A DNA stretch of 28,831 nt from DATDOY01 sp035293045 (GCA_035293045.1 DATDOY010000066.1:1-28831); one strand, 5' to 3'; positions 1 to 7,597 are shown, counted from the first letter of the stretch. Program-made: numbers and translations. Notes: generated by a model from the sequence alone, not told the origin.

Positions 1-368
1 CCGAGATGGACGACATCGGAGACCTCTACCTCTACCGCCGCCTCGGGGGCGACGAGACCGCCGCCCGCTCCCGCAGCCCCGAGCATGAGGTCCTCGACGC
101 CATTCCCGAAGCAGAGGTGAAATCGGCCGTCGAGTCGTTGCCCGAGCAGTACCGGATGGCCGTCCTCCTCGCCGACGTCGAGGGGTTCTCCTACAAGGAG
201 ATCGCCGAAATCCTCGACATTCCCATCGGAACCGTGATGAGCCGCCTGCATCGGGGAAGAAAGCTGCTCCAGCACGCGTTATGGGAGTTCGCTGAGGCGC
301 GCGGCCTCGTGCCTGCGGCGACCTCGGCGACGTCGACGGCGAGTTCAGGAACGGGACCAGGCGCATGA
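1..368 (+). CDS. sigH: ECF sigma factor, SigH/SigR (RpoE group 12) type, C-terminal part
   Basis: This is the C-terminal part of an RNA polymerase ECF sigma factor; the reading frame is open to the left edge, so the start and region 2 lie outside. The visible part is sigma region 4: a helix around LPEQYRMAVLLADVEGF followed by the helix-turn-helix YKEIAEILDIPIGTVMSRLHRGR, which is nearly the consensus of actinobacterial SigH (M. tuberculosis) and SigR (S. coelicolor). These factors direct thiol-oxidative and heat-stress genes from GGAA(T/C)...GTT promoters. The tail after ARGLV is Ala/Thr/Ser-rich and probably disordered. The anti-sigma gene starts 33 bases downstream, the usual sigR-rsrA order, so the two are almost certainly one operon. 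Auto-regulation is usual in this family, but the promoter is outside the window. Confidence 0.93.
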   Translation, partial: EMDDIGDLYLYRRLGGDETAARSRSPEHEVLDAIPEAEVKSAVESLPEQYRMAVLLADVEGFSYKEIAEILDIPIGTVMSRLHRGRKLLQHALWEFAEARGLVPAATSATSTASSGTGPGA

Positions 369-401
369 GGCGTGCGGGATAGGGAGACGGAGCACCGGCC
401 C

Positions 402-674
402 ATGGATTGCATCCGCGTCAGCCAGAACCTCTACGACTATCTCGACGGAGAGGCCCACGCCTTTCGGCGCCAAGCGATCGCCCGGCACCTCGATGCGTGC
501 CCGGCGTGCTCGGCGGGGTTCACGTTCGAGGTCCAGGTCCGCCAGATGCTGTGGGAGAAGTGTCGGGACGACCCGCCGCCGGGGCTCCGGGAGCGAATCC
601 TCGGTGCGCTCGACGCCGCCGCCCGCCCGCCCGACTTGAGCGGTGGGAATCCGGGACCCCTCGCCGACCAGTAG
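402..674 (+). CDS. rsrA: Redox-sensing zinc anti-sigma factor (RsrA/RshA type)
   Basis: A 90-residue ZAS-family anti-sigma factor that would hold the preceding sigma factor inactive while reduced and zinc-bound. Cys3, His29, Cys33 and Cys36 reproduce the spacing of Cys11, His37, Cys41 and Cys44 of S. coelicolor RsrA (the HxxxCxxC core is HLDACPAC). Cys54 matches one of the Cys61/Cys62 pair; only one cysteine remains there. I chose ATG 402 because GGAG at 389-392 sits 9 bases upstream and the protein then begins like RsrA; an in-frame GTG at 372 would add ten residues without homology. The tail after residue 68 is Pro/Gly-rich. Release by disulfide formation under thiol stress follows from the family and was not observed here. 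Confidence 0.92.
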   Translation: MDCIRVSQNLYDYLDGEAHAFRRQAIARHLDACPACSAGFTFEVQVRQMLWEKCRDDPPPGLRERILGALDAAARPPDLSGGNPGPLADQ

Positions 675-676
675 CC

Positions 677-710
677 GCCCGGCAGGTCGCCGACGAAGAG
701 CGCCCGGCAG
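677..710 (+). repeat. Short direct repeat, GCCCGGCAGG twice
   Basis: The ten bases GCCCGGCAGG occur at 677-686 and again at 701-710 in the 98-base gap between the anti-sigma gene and the small membrane protein gene. The 24-base period is close to two helical turns, so a tandem protein-binding site is conceivable, but two copies in GC-rich DNA can also be chance. A TACGAT at 738-743 could be the -10 of the next gene. I see no terminator hairpin here. Confidence 0.25.
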
Positions 711-772
711 GAGTGCAGGCGGCCCTCCGTCACCATCTACGATCACGACACCGCACTTACCCGGAGGCCCTC

Positions 773-982
773 GTGCGAAGAATGTTCGTCAGTCTCGCCG
801 CCGTCGTTGTCGTCGTCGTCCTCTCGAGCGCCCCGCCGGCGTTGGCCGGCGGCGCGGTCGCGGTCACCCGACCGTGGCATTACTGGGTTGCTCCCTTCTT
901 GCTCATCGGCGCGGTGATCAGCCTCATCGCCTGGGGCCTCACCTATTACTCCCGGGTGGTCGGCGGCCGCACGCGCCGCTGA
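773..982 (+). CDS. Small membrane protein of unknown function
   Basis: A 69-residue protein I do not recognise. An N-terminal hydrophobic stretch very rich in valine (about residues 6-17) ends in an APPALAGG context that resembles a signal peptidase site. A second hydrophobic segment follows at about residues 35-55 (YWVAPFLLIGAVISLIAWGL), and the end is basic (GGRTRR). It is either a secreted and membrane-anchored peptide or a two-pass inner membrane protein with a positive cytoplasmic tail. GTG 773 is preferred because CCGGAGG at 761-767 lies 5 bases upstream; ATG 782 would be 14 bases away. It lies between the sigma/anti-sigma pair and the metalloprotease gene, whose proposed start is only 20 bases downstream. 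Confidence 0.7.
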   Translation: MRRMFVSLAAVVVVVVLSSAPPALAGGAVAVTRPWHYWVAPFLLIGAVISLIAWGLTYYSRVVGGRTRR

Positions 983-1002
983 CCGCGCGATTCGCACCCC
1001 TC

Positions 1003-2106
1003 GTGACCGACGCTCCCGATCCCATCGACTGGCCGTTCGCGGAGCGTGTCGCCCACCGGGTGGCCGGGCACGACCTGCTCTCGACCTCGTATCACCGCAC
1101 GTCGCTCGACCGTGACTTCGCCGACGCGACGGCGCGCGCCGCGGATCTCGTCGCCCAGTTCACCGGTCTCCAGCCGCGCGTCGACGTGGCGCTCGGGCAG
1201 GTCGTCGATCGTCAGGAGTGGGTGACGCTCAATCTCGCCTCGTTCCGGCGGATCCTTCGGCCGGTGACCGAGCGGCTCGGATCTCGCGTGGGCACCGGCG
1301 CGGTCGCCGGCGTCGGTCGCCGCGTCGCCGGGGCCGAAGCGGGCGTGCTCCTCGGGTGGTTCGGGCGCCGCGTCCTCGGGCAGTACGACCTGCTCGGCGC
1401 GCCCGCGGTCGGAGTGCCGACGGACGGACGCGACGCCGATCGCTCGACGAGCAGCGAGGGCGCCGTTTACTACGTCGGGCCGAATGTCTTGGGACTCGAG
1501 AAGCGCTTCGGATTCCAGCCTGCCGCCTTTCGGCTCTGGATCGCCCTGCACGAGGTAACCCACCTCGTGCAGTTCACCGGCGTGCCGTGGATGCGCGACT
1601 ACTTCCTTTCGCTGATCGACGAGTCGCTGCGCCTGCTCGACCCTGATCCCAAGCGGTTCGCACGAGCCATCGGCCACGTCGTCGAAGAGCTGCGCGCCGG
1701 CCGGAACCCGCTGGAAGGCGGCGGCCTCGTCACGCTGTTCGCCGACGAACGTCAGCGCGAGCTGCTGGCTCGCATCCAGGCCCTCATGTCGGTGCTCGAA
1801 GGACACGGCAACTACGTGATGGATCGCCTCGGCGCCGATCACGTGGAGGGCAAGGACCACATGGCCAAGGTCCTCCGTGAGCGTCGGGTCGCCGGCGGCG
1901 CGTCGCGGCAGGTGCAAAAGGCGCTCGGCATCGAACTGAAGCTCAAGCAGTACGCGACGGGAGAAGCGTTCTTCGACGCCGTCGAGCGCGAGGCCGGCGA
2001 TGGCGCCCTCGCAGCCCTCTGGCGGTCGCCCGACGCCCTCCCGACGCTCGCCGAGATCCACGCACCGACGGCCTGGTTGACCAGAATCGGGGCTCCGACC
2101 GCTTGA
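1003..2106 (+). CDS. DUF2342-family zinc-dependent metalloprotease-like protein
   Basis: A 367-residue member of the actinobacterial DUF2342 family, often labelled F420-biosynthesis-associated or zinc-dependent metalloprotease; no substrate is established as far as I know. The zinc-binding HExxH is HEVTH at residues 183-187, and EGHGNYVMD around residue 266 offers a downstream glutamate that could be the third ligand. Residues 72-77 (EWVTLN) and the glycine-rich WFGRRVLGQYDLL segment are also typical of the family. There is no signal peptide, so it should be cytoplasmic. GTG 1003 gives a start (VTDAPDPIDWPF) close to family starts, without a convincing Shine-Dalgarno. The frame stays open far upstream, but that part overlaps the small membrane protein and reads as noise. 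The family sits next to tilS in many actinobacteria, as here with one gene between. Confidence 0.85.
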   Translation: MTDAPDPIDWPFAERVAHRVAGHDLLSTSYHRTSLDRDFADATARAADLVAQFTGLQPRVDVALGQVVDRQEWVTLNLASFRRILRPVTERLGSRVGTGAVAGVGRRVAGAEAGVLLGWFGRRVLGQYDLLGAPAVGVPTDGRDADRSTSSEGAVYYVGPNVLGLEKRFGFQPAAFRLWIALHEVTHLVQFTGVPWMRDYFLSLIDESLRLLDPDPKRFARAIGHVVEELRAGRNPLEGGGLVTLFADERQRELLARIQALMSVLEGHGNYVMDRLGADHVEGKDHMAKVLRERRVAGGASRQVQKALGIELKLKQYATGEAFFDAVEREAGDGALAALWRSPDALPTLAEIHAPTAWLTRIGAPTA

Positions 2107-2143
2107 CCGCGCCTGGTGGCTCGGCTTCCACCCAACGCGCTCG

Positions 2144-2158
2144 TAAACTGCGCGCACC
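2144..2158 (+). promoter_or_regulatory. Likely promoter -10 (TAAACT) of a leaderless response-regulator mRNA
   Basis: TAAACT at 2144-2149 lies 9 bases before ATG 2159, and no purine-rich ribosome site is present in between. This fits transcription starting at or next to the start codon. No clear -35 is seen. Confidence 0.5.
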
Positions 2159-2911
2159 ATGCCCACCGTCCTGGTCGTCGATGACGAAGCCGACATCCTC
2201 GAGGTCCTCCAGATCACCCTCGAGCACGCCGGCTACCGGGTGCTCACCGCGTCGGATGGTGCAGAGGCCCTCGCCGCCGTCCAACGGGAGATCCCCGATG
2301 CGATGTTGCTCGACGTCGGAATGCCCAACGTCGACGGGTGGCAGGTGCTGGAGCAGATCAAGGCGAGCAACAGCGCGGCGTTGGCGCAGGTGCCGGTGGT
2401 GATGGTGACGGCCTGGTCGAGCGACCAGGATCGTCTGCGCGGAGGCATCGAAGGCGCCGTGCAGTACCTCGGCAAGCCGTTCGATCCCAACGAGGTCGTC
2501 GAGGTCATCAACCGGCTGCTCGACCCCGACGCGCCCTCTGAGCCCGAACTCCGCCGGAAGGTCCAGCAGACTTCGCTCGAGCGCATCGCCCGCCAGGAGC
2601 GGGGCGGCGACGACGAGCCGGACGCGGGCCCGCGCGTGCATCTCACCCGCCTTGATCGCCCCGCCGACCCGCCTCGAGAAGAGGCACTGACCGCCGCCAC
2701 CCTTCCCGCCTTCGTAGCCTCGCTCTCGGGGCGCCAGCGTGAGGTCGTCGAGCGGATCATCGCGGGGGAGCGGGTGAGCGCCATTGCCGGCGACCTCGGC
2801 GTCAGTCGGAGCAACGTCTACGCCGTGTTGCGGCGGGTCGCCAAGCACGCCGACCTCGCGGACGGCCGCGCCCTGATCCACCGCCTCCGTCGTCTCACGT
2901 CTCGTTCCTGA
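2159..2911 (+). CDS. Orphan response regulator: receiver domain plus C-terminal HTH
   Basis: A 250-residue protein. Residues 1-120 are a CheY-like receiver with the acidic pair Asp8/Asp9, the phospho-acceptor Asp52 (AMLLDVGMP), Thr84 and Lys106 (GKPFDP), so it should be phosphorylatable. A charged linker (about 121-185) follows. Residues 189-250 form a helix-turn-helix: LSGRQREVVERIIAGERVSAIAGDLGVSRSNVYAVLRRV resembles LuxR/GerE or sigma region 4, with SRSNVYAVL as recognition helix. Output is therefore probably transcriptional. No histidine kinase is encoded in the window, so partner and targets are unknown. It ends 16 bases before tilS. It appears to have its own leaderless promoter. Confidence 0.88.
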   Translation: MPTVLVVDDEADILEVLQITLEHAGYRVLTASDGAEALAAVQREIPDAMLLDVGMPNVDGWQVLEQIKASNSAALAQVPVVMVTAWSSDQDRLRGGIEGAVQYLGKPFDPNEVVEVINRLLDPDAPSEPELRRKVQQTSLERIARQERGGDDEPDAGPRVHLTRLDRPADPPREEALTAATLPAFVASLSGRQREVVERIIAGERVSAIAGDLGVSRSNVYAVLRRVAKHADLADGRALIHRLRRLTSRS

Positions 2912-2927
2912 GGGTGGACTGGGCGCC

Positions 2928-4280
2928 ATGAGCCCCACGCCACCATCGCGAGCGGGAGCCTTGGCCCCATGGATGTCGAGGGTGCGGATTCCGCGCGGCG
3001 CGACCCGCGTGGTTGTGGCGTGTTCCGGAGGGACGGACTCGCTCGCGCTCTTGGCCTTGTGCACTGCCGCCGGTCACGAGGTCATCGCCGTGCACGTCGA
3101 CCACGGTCTTCGACCCGGAAGCGAGCGAGAGTTCGCGCTGGTTCGTTACGCCGCCGAACGACTCGGAGCGAGCGCGGTTGGCGTTTCGGTCGCCGTCGCG
3201 CCCGGCCCCGGTCTTGAGGCCCGTGCGCGTACGGCGCGGCTCGCCGCTCTTGAGGAGCAACGGGCTCGCCTCGATGGCGAGGTCGTCCTGCTCGCGCATA
3301 CGAGCGACGACCAGGCCGAGACCGTCCTGTTGAACCTGCTGCGGGGCGCCGCGACCGCGGGACTCGCCGGCATCCCGCCCGAGCGCGATCGCCTTGCCCA
3401 CCCGATCCTTGCTCTGACTCGTTCCGATACCGCCGAAATCTGCGCGCGCCTGAAGCTCGAGCCGGTACGCGACCCGATGAACGACGACGTCGCGTTCCGG
3501 CGCGTCTGGCTTCGACGCGAGGTCATTCCCCTGCTCGAGAGCGGCACGGGTGGTGACCTTCGCGAGGTCCTCGCCCGTCAGGCCGACGTGTTGCACGAGG
3601 AGTCGGCGCTCCTCGACGAACGCGCCGACGAGGCGCTCATGGCTGCCGGGTGGACGCCGGGTGCCGCTTCCCTGGCGTGTGCGGCGCTGGCCGAGGAACG
3701 CATCGGCATCGCGCGCCGCATGGTCCGGCGGTGGCTCGGGCCACCACCGCCGTCGCTCGCCGAGGTCGACGCGGTGCTCGCGGTAGCGAAGGGTGAGCGC
3801 GCTGCCGCCGCCCTTCCGGGCGGCCTCAGGGTGGAGCGGTCGCACGGGCGCCTCCATCAGGTTCGACGTGAGGAAGGCGTGTCCCGGCCGTTCACCGTCC
3901 CCGTGCCCGGCTTCGCGGCCGCGCACGGGTGGCAGCTCGACACATGGATCGAACGCGCCGCGCCGGTCGCGTGGCCCGACGGTCGCTACACCTGCGTGCT
4001 CGACGCCGACGAGGTGGGGGATCGTGCCGTCGTCCGCGTTGCGATGGGGGGTGAGCGCTTCGTGCCGCTCGGCCTCGAAGGGAGCAAATCGATCAGGAGC
4101 GCATTGGCCGAGGCGGGCATTCCGCGAGGAGCCCGCGCGACGCACCCGGTCGTGGCGACGACCGCTGGAATTCCGCTTTGGATCGTGGGCTACCGTGTCG
4201 GCGCCAACGCCCGCGTCACTTCGCACACACGCCGCTACCTGTGGATGCGGATCGCATCATCGGGACAGGAGAGACCGTGA
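2928..4280 (+). CDS. tilS: tRNA(Ile)-lysidine synthase
   Basis: A cytoplasmic N-type ATP pyrophosphatase that converts C34 of the AUA-reading tRNA-Ile to lysidine using lysine and ATP. The PP-loop SGGTDS is at residues 33-38, followed by VHVDHGLRPGSEREF and the conserved AHTSDDQAETVLLNLLRG segment. The C-terminal TilS domain is visible at the end (FVPLG...KSIRSALAEAGIPRG...PLWIVGYRVGANARVT). At 450 residues it is in the normal range. ATG 2928 is chosen; ATG 2973, also in frame, is an alternative that would start nearer the PP-loop. The stop overlaps the hpt start by 4 bases (GTGA), so the two are translationally coupled. tilS-hpt-ftsH is a classic conserved bacterial order. Confidence 0.95.
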   Translation: MSPTPPSRAGALAPWMSRVRIPRGATRVVVACSGGTDSLALLALCTAAGHEVIAVHVDHGLRPGSEREFALVRYAAERLGASAVGVSVAVAPGPGLEARARTARLAALEEQRARLDGEVVLLAHTSDDQAETVLLNLLRGAATAGLAGIPPERDRLAHPILALTRSDTAEICARLKLEPVRDPMNDDVAFRRVWLRREVIPLLESGTGGDLREVLARQADVLHEESALLDERADEALMAAGWTPGAASLACAALAEERIGIARRMVRRWLGPPPPSLAEVDAVLAVAKGERAAAALPGGLRVERSHGRLHQVRREEGVSRPFTVPVPGFAAAHGWQLDTWIERAAPVAWPDGRYTCVLDADEVGDRAVVRVAMGGERFVPLGLEGSKSIRSALAEAGIPRGARATHPVVATTAGIPLWIVGYRVGANARVTSHTRRYLWMRIASSGQERP

Positions 4281-4819
4281 CCGATCCCAACATCGGGCGC
4301 ATCATCGTCGGAGCCGACGACTTGCTGGCTCGCGTCAATGAACTCGGCAAAGAGGTGACCTCGGACTATCAAGGTCGGCCTCCGCTGCTCGTGGGGGTCC
4401 TCAAGGGCGCGTTCATGTTCATGGCCGATCTCGCGAGGGCCGTGGATTTGCCCGTCGAGTTCGACTTCATGGCGGTCGCCTCCTACGGCTCGGCCACGAG
4501 GACGAGCGGCGTCGTCCGGATCATCAAGGACCTCGAGATCGACCTGTCGGACCGCCATGTCCTCATCGTCGAGGACATCGTCGACTCCGGCCTGACGCTT
4601 GCCTACCTCCGACGCACCCTCAAGGCTCGGCACCCGGCGAGCCTCGAGGTGTGCTCGTTGCTCGTCAAGGAGGGGCTGCAGAAGGCCGATCCCGACCTGC
4701 GATATGTCGGCTTCACGATCCCGCCCACGTTCGTCATCGGCTACGGCCTCGACGTCGACCAGCGCTACCGGAATCTCCCCTACATCGCTGAGTACACCGG
4801 CGAGATGCCACAGCTTTAG
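4277..4819 (+). CDS. hpt: Hypoxanthine-guanine phosphoribosyltransferase
   Basis: A purine salvage enzyme that joins hypoxanthine or guanine to PRPP to make IMP or GMP. The 180-residue length is normal. The PRPP-binding motif VLIVEDIVDSGLTL is at residues 96-109, the LKG turn (VGVLKGAFMF) is at 42-44, and the family C-terminus GYGLDVDQRYRNLPYI is present. Start GTG 4277 overlaps the tilS stop, and AGGAG just upstream (4267-4271) is a good ribosome site. The next gene region begins after a 49-base gap that contains a promoter-like element. Confidence 0.96.
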   Translation: MTDPNIGRIIVGADDLLARVNELGKEVTSDYQGRPPLLVGVLKGAFMFMADLARAVDLPVEFDFMAVASYGSATRTSGVVRIIKDLEIDLSDRHVLIVEDIVDSGLTLAYLRRTLKARHPASLEVCSLLVKEGLQKADPDLRYVGFTIPPTFVIGYGLDVDQRYRNLPYIAEYTGEMPQL

Positions 4820-4829
4820 GGCCGTTTGC

Positions 4830-4868
4830 GGGAAAAGAGCGCTGGCGGTCGGGTTAGGCTGTCCGGAC
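4830..4868 (+). promoter_or_regulatory. Candidate ftsH promoter: SigH/SigR-like elements overlapping a TAGGCT -10
   Basis: GGGAAA at 4830-4835 and GTT at 4853-4855 are 17 bases apart, which resembles the SigH/SigR arrangement (GGAA(T/C), spacer of 16-19, GTT). The same spot contains TAGGCT at 4855-4860, a housekeeping -10 placed 8 bases before GTG 4869, but without a good -35. Which sigma factor reads it cannot be decided from sequence. A SigR link would make sense since sigR-rsrA lies in the same window, but GGAAA is not the best -35. Confidence 0.4.
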
Positions 4869-4934
4869 GTGCCCGAGCCGGGCATTTGTCATTGTGTTCG
4901 ATCCGGACAATTCCCGCGGAACACCCCGGAGTAA
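4869..4934 (+). CDS. Possible leaderless 21-residue leader peptide before ftsH
   Basis: GTG 4869 opens a 21-codon frame, VPEPGICHCVRSGQFPRNTPE, that ends with TAA at 4932-4934, three bases before the ftsH start. TAGGCT lies 8 bases upstream of the GTG, so the peptide could be translated from a leaderless transcript. Its stop codon falls inside the ftsH ribosome-binding region (GGAG at 4928-4931), which would couple the two. It contains Cys-His-Cys; cysteine-containing leaderless leader peptides that tune downstream genes are known from mycobacteria. Chance occurrence of so short an ORF is possible. Confidence 0.35.
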   Translation: MPEPGICHCVRSGQFPRNTPE

Positions 4935-4937
4935 CCC

Positions 4938-6830
4938 GTGAAGCGCCGTCGTTTTGTTGCCATCGCCGTCCTCGTCGTCCTCGTCGGTTTCGTCGCCGTG
5001 AACGAGCTGACCGCGGGGCCGGGCCGCACGTCGATGTCGGTCACCGAATTCGAGAACGCCCTCGCCGACAAGGACGTCGCCGAGGCCGAGCTCCTCGACC
5101 GTGACAACGAGATCAAGGGCGAACTGAAGAACGGCACCCGATTCGCGGTCAAGTTCCCCGGGGAATACGGCGACGAGATCACCCAGAAAGTCCTTGACGC
5201 CAAGGTCGATCTACCGGTCGACAACCAGAAGAACAACGTCTGGTTCGCGCTCGTCCTCAACTTGCTGCCGTTCCTGATCATCATCGGGATGATCTTCTTC
5301 TTCATGAGCCGGGTCCAGGGCGGTGGGCGCGGCGTGATGGGCTTCGGTAAGTCCCGCGCCAAGCTCATGTCGGTCGACAAGCCCAAGCTCACCTTTGCCG
5401 ACGTGGCCGGCCTCGACGAAGCCATCGAGGAGCTGAAGGAAATTCGGGATTTCCTCGCCGCGCCGTCCCGCTTCGAGCAGATGGGCGCCAAGATCCCGCG
5501 CGGGGTCCTGCTGTTCGGTCCCCCCGGAACCGGCAAGACCCTCCTCGCTCGTGCGGTCGCCGGTGAGGCGGGCGTCCCGTTCTTTTCCATCAGCGGATCC
5601 GATTTCGTCGAGATGTTCGTCGGCGTCGGCGCTTCCCGCGTCCGCGACCTGTTCGAGCGGGCCAAGTCCGCCGCGCCCGCCATCATCTTCGTGGACGAGA
5701 TCGACGCCGTCGGGCGTCACCGAGGCGCCGGGCTCGGGGGTGGTCACGACGAACGGGAGCAGACCCTCAACCAGTTGCTCGTCGAGATGGACGGTTTCGA
5801 CCAACGCCAGGGCGTGATCCTCGTGGCCGCCACCAACCGCCCCGACATCCTCGACCCCGCGTTGCTCCGCCCGGGTCGGTTCGATCGTCAGATCGTCGTC
5901 GACCGCCCCGACGTCGAAGGCCGTCGGGCGATTCTCGACATCCACGCCCGCGAGAAGCCCCTCGCCGAGGGCGTCGATCTCGCCGTGATCGCGCGCCGCA
6001 CGCCGGGGTTCACGGGTGCCGACCTCGCCAACCTCATGAACGAGGCCACGTTGCTCGCGGCCCGTCGCGGGCTCGCCCGGGTCGGGCACGCCCAGTTCGA
6101 GGAGGCGATCGATCGGGTCATGGCTGGTCCGGAGCGTCGCAGCCGGATCATCTCCGACAAGGAAAAGCGCGTCATCGCCTACCACGAGGGCGGGCACGCG
6201 TTGGTCGGTCACGCCCTCCCCAACGCCGATCCCGTGCACAAGATCTCCATCATTCCGCGAGGGCGCGCCCTCGGCTACACCCTCACCCTCCCCACCGAGG
6301 ACCGCTATCTCGTCGCCCGCAGCGAGTTGGTCGATCAGCTCGCCATGCTGCTCGGGGGCCGAACGGCCGAAGAGCTCATCTTCGCCGACCCAACGACCGG
6401 GGCCGCCAACGACATCGAGAAGGCGACCACCACGGCGCGGGCGATGGTGACCCAGTTCGGGATGAGCGAAGCCGTGGGCCCTGTCCGGCTCGGTCAACCG
6501 CAAGGCGAGGTCTTCCTCGGGCGGGACTTCGGCACCACCCCCGACTACTCGGACGCGGTGGCGGCCCAGATCGACGAGGAGATCCGGCTCTTGGTCGACA
6601 ACGCGCACCAGACGGCGCTGGCCATCCTCACCACCCACCGCGACGTCCTCGACGCCCTCGCGGACAAGCTCGTCGAGCGTGAGACCCTCGACACCGACGA
6701 GGCCATGAAGATCCTCAAGGCCGTGCCGAAGTGGGACAGCCTCACGACCGGGCGGCCCGCGGTCGTAGCGTCCGACCCCGGCGATCACCCGGCACCCGGT
6801 CCGGCGCGTCCGTTCGGCGCGGCACACTAG
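4938..6830 (+). CDS. ftsH: ATP-dependent zinc metalloprotease FtsH
   Basis: A membrane-anchored AAA+ protease that degrades misfolded or regulatory membrane and cytosolic proteins as a hexamer. Two membrane segments (about residues 7-21 and 102-123) flank a short extracytoplasmic domain. The AAA module has Walker A GPPGTGKT (194-201), Walker B IIFVDE (249-254) and the second region of homology ending RPGRFDR. The protease has HEGGH at 416-420, and Asp492 in the NDIEKAT context is the expected third zinc ligand. At 630 residues it is complete. GTG 4938 is preceded by GGAG six bases upstream. The C-terminal tail is Pro/Ala-rich. folE starts four bases after the stop, so the two genes are probably cotranscribed. 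Regulation could involve the leader peptide and a SigH/SigR-like promoter described separately. Confidence 0.97.
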   Translation: MKRRRFVAIAVLVVLVGFVAVNELTAGPGRTSMSVTEFENALADKDVAEAELLDRDNEIKGELKNGTRFAVKFPGEYGDEITQKVLDAKVDLPVDNQKNNVWFALVLNLLPFLIIIGMIFFFMSRVQGGGRGVMGFGKSRAKLMSVDKPKLTFADVAGLDEAIEELKEIRDFLAAPSRFEQMGAKIPRGVLLFGPPGTGKTLLARAVAGEAGVPFFSISGSDFVEMFVGVGASRVRDLFERAKSAAPAIIFVDEIDAVGRHRGAGLGGGHDEREQTLNQLLVEMDGFDQRQGVILVAATNRPDILDPALLRPGRFDRQIVVDRPDVEGRRAILDIHAREKPLAEGVDLAVIARRTPGFTGADLANLMNEATLLAARRGLARVGHAQFEEAIDRVMAGPERRSRIISDKEKRVIAYHEGGHALVGHALPNADPVHKISIIPRGRALGYTLTLPTEDRYLVARSELVDQLAMLLGGRTAEELIFADPTTGAANDIEKATTTARAMVTQFGMSEAVGPVRLGQPQGEVFLGRDFGTTPDYSDAVAAQIDEEIRLLVDNAHQTALAILTTHRDVLDALADKLVERETLDTDEAMKILKAVPKWDSLTTGRPAVVASDPGDHPAPGPARPFGAAH

Positions 6831-6834
6831 AGCC

Positions 6835-7494
6835 ATGACCGACACCCCCTTGCGGGCGGTGCCGGGCCCCGACGGTGCGTCACGGTCGGAGGCCGGCGCG
6901 GCCGTCCCCTCGAGCCCGATCGACCGCGACCGCATCGCCCGCGCCGTGCGGGAGATCCTCGAGGCGATCGGCGAAGACCCTGATCGCGACGGTCTCGCAC
7001 GCACCCCCGAGCGCATCGGCGAGATGTACGAGGAGCTGTTCGGCGGGCTCCACGAAAACCCCGCCGACGTCCTGTCGGTCCGCTTCGAGGCTGAGCACGA
7101 CGAGATGGTGATGGTGCGGGACATCCCGATGTACTCGATCTGCGAGCATCATTTGATCCCCTTTGTCGGAAGGGCGCATGTTGCGTATATTCCGGGCGAC
7201 GATGGCCGCATCACGGGACTCTCGAAGCTCGCCCGGCTCGTCGAGGGATTCGCGCGGCGGCCCCAGGTACAGGAACGCCTGACCACACAGATCGCCGACT
7301 GCCTCGAGCGCACGCTCGAGCCGGCGGGCGTGTTCGTGGTGATCGAAGCCGAGCATCTGTGCATGTCGATGCGGGGCGTCCGCAAGCCGGGGTCCCTGAC
7401 GGTTACCTCGGCGGTGCGGGGCCTGTTCAAGCACAACCCGGCCACGCGAGCGGAAGCGATGGCGCTCATCGGACCCCCGATGACGCTCCGATAG
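6835..7494 (+). CDS. folE: GTP cyclohydrolase I
   Basis: The first enzyme of tetrahydrofolate synthesis: GTP to 7,8-dihydroneopterin triphosphate plus formate, acting as a homodecamer. Zinc ligands are visible as Cys103 and His106 in SICEHHLIPF and Cys176 in AEHLCMSMRG. RTPERI and GLSKLARLVEGFARRPQVQERLT are also family signatures. The 219 residues include about 28 extra, low-complexity N-terminal residues before the conserved core. There is no clear Shine-Dalgarno; ATG 6835 is four bases after the ftsH stop, so coupling is likely. CACACT at 6823-6828, six bases before the ATG, could be a weak leaderless promoter inside the ftsH end. Confidence 0.96.
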   Translation: MTDTPLRAVPGPDGASRSEAGAAVPSSPIDRDRIARAVREILEAIGEDPDRDGLARTPERIGEMYEELFGGLHENPADVLSVRFEAEHDEMVMVRDIPMYSICEHHLIPFVGRAHVAYIPGDDGRITGLSKLARLVEGFARRPQVQERLTTQIADCLERTLEPAGVFVVIEAEHLCMSMRGVRKPGSLTVTSAVRGLFKHNPATRAEAMALIGPPMTLR

Positions 7495-7562
7495 CTCGGT
7501 CCGGGCCCCCATCCTGAAGAAAACCTGGGGGAAATGGTCGGTTAGGCGGTAATTGCTGGTAT

Positions 7563-7597
7563 TTGTCAGGGCAAGAGGCCCGGTATCCTCGGCGCCC
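7563..7597 (+). promoter_or_regulatory. Likely folP promoter (TTGTCA ... TATCCT)
   Basis: TATCCT at 7584-7589 lies 8 bases before GTG 7598, and TTGTCA at 7563-7568 is a fair -35, though the 15-base spacer is short. The 103-base gap after folE has no Shine-Dalgarno near GTG 7598, so a leaderless or nearly leaderless folP transcript is likely. An imperfect hairpin with CCCCCA/TGGGGG arms around 7506-7531 could end the ftsH-folE transcript but has no T run. Confidence 0.45.

Noticed and set aside
643..1002. Upstream extension of the DUF2342 metalloprotease frame to ATG 643
   Set aside because: It would overlap the whole small membrane protein, and its residues are an Arg/Pro/Gly-rich translation typical of a wrong frame in GC-rich DNA.
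4178..4276. Longer hpt starting at ATG 4178
   Set aside because: The extra residues overlap the conserved end of TilS in another frame, while GTG 4277 has a good ribosome site and the family-typical start.
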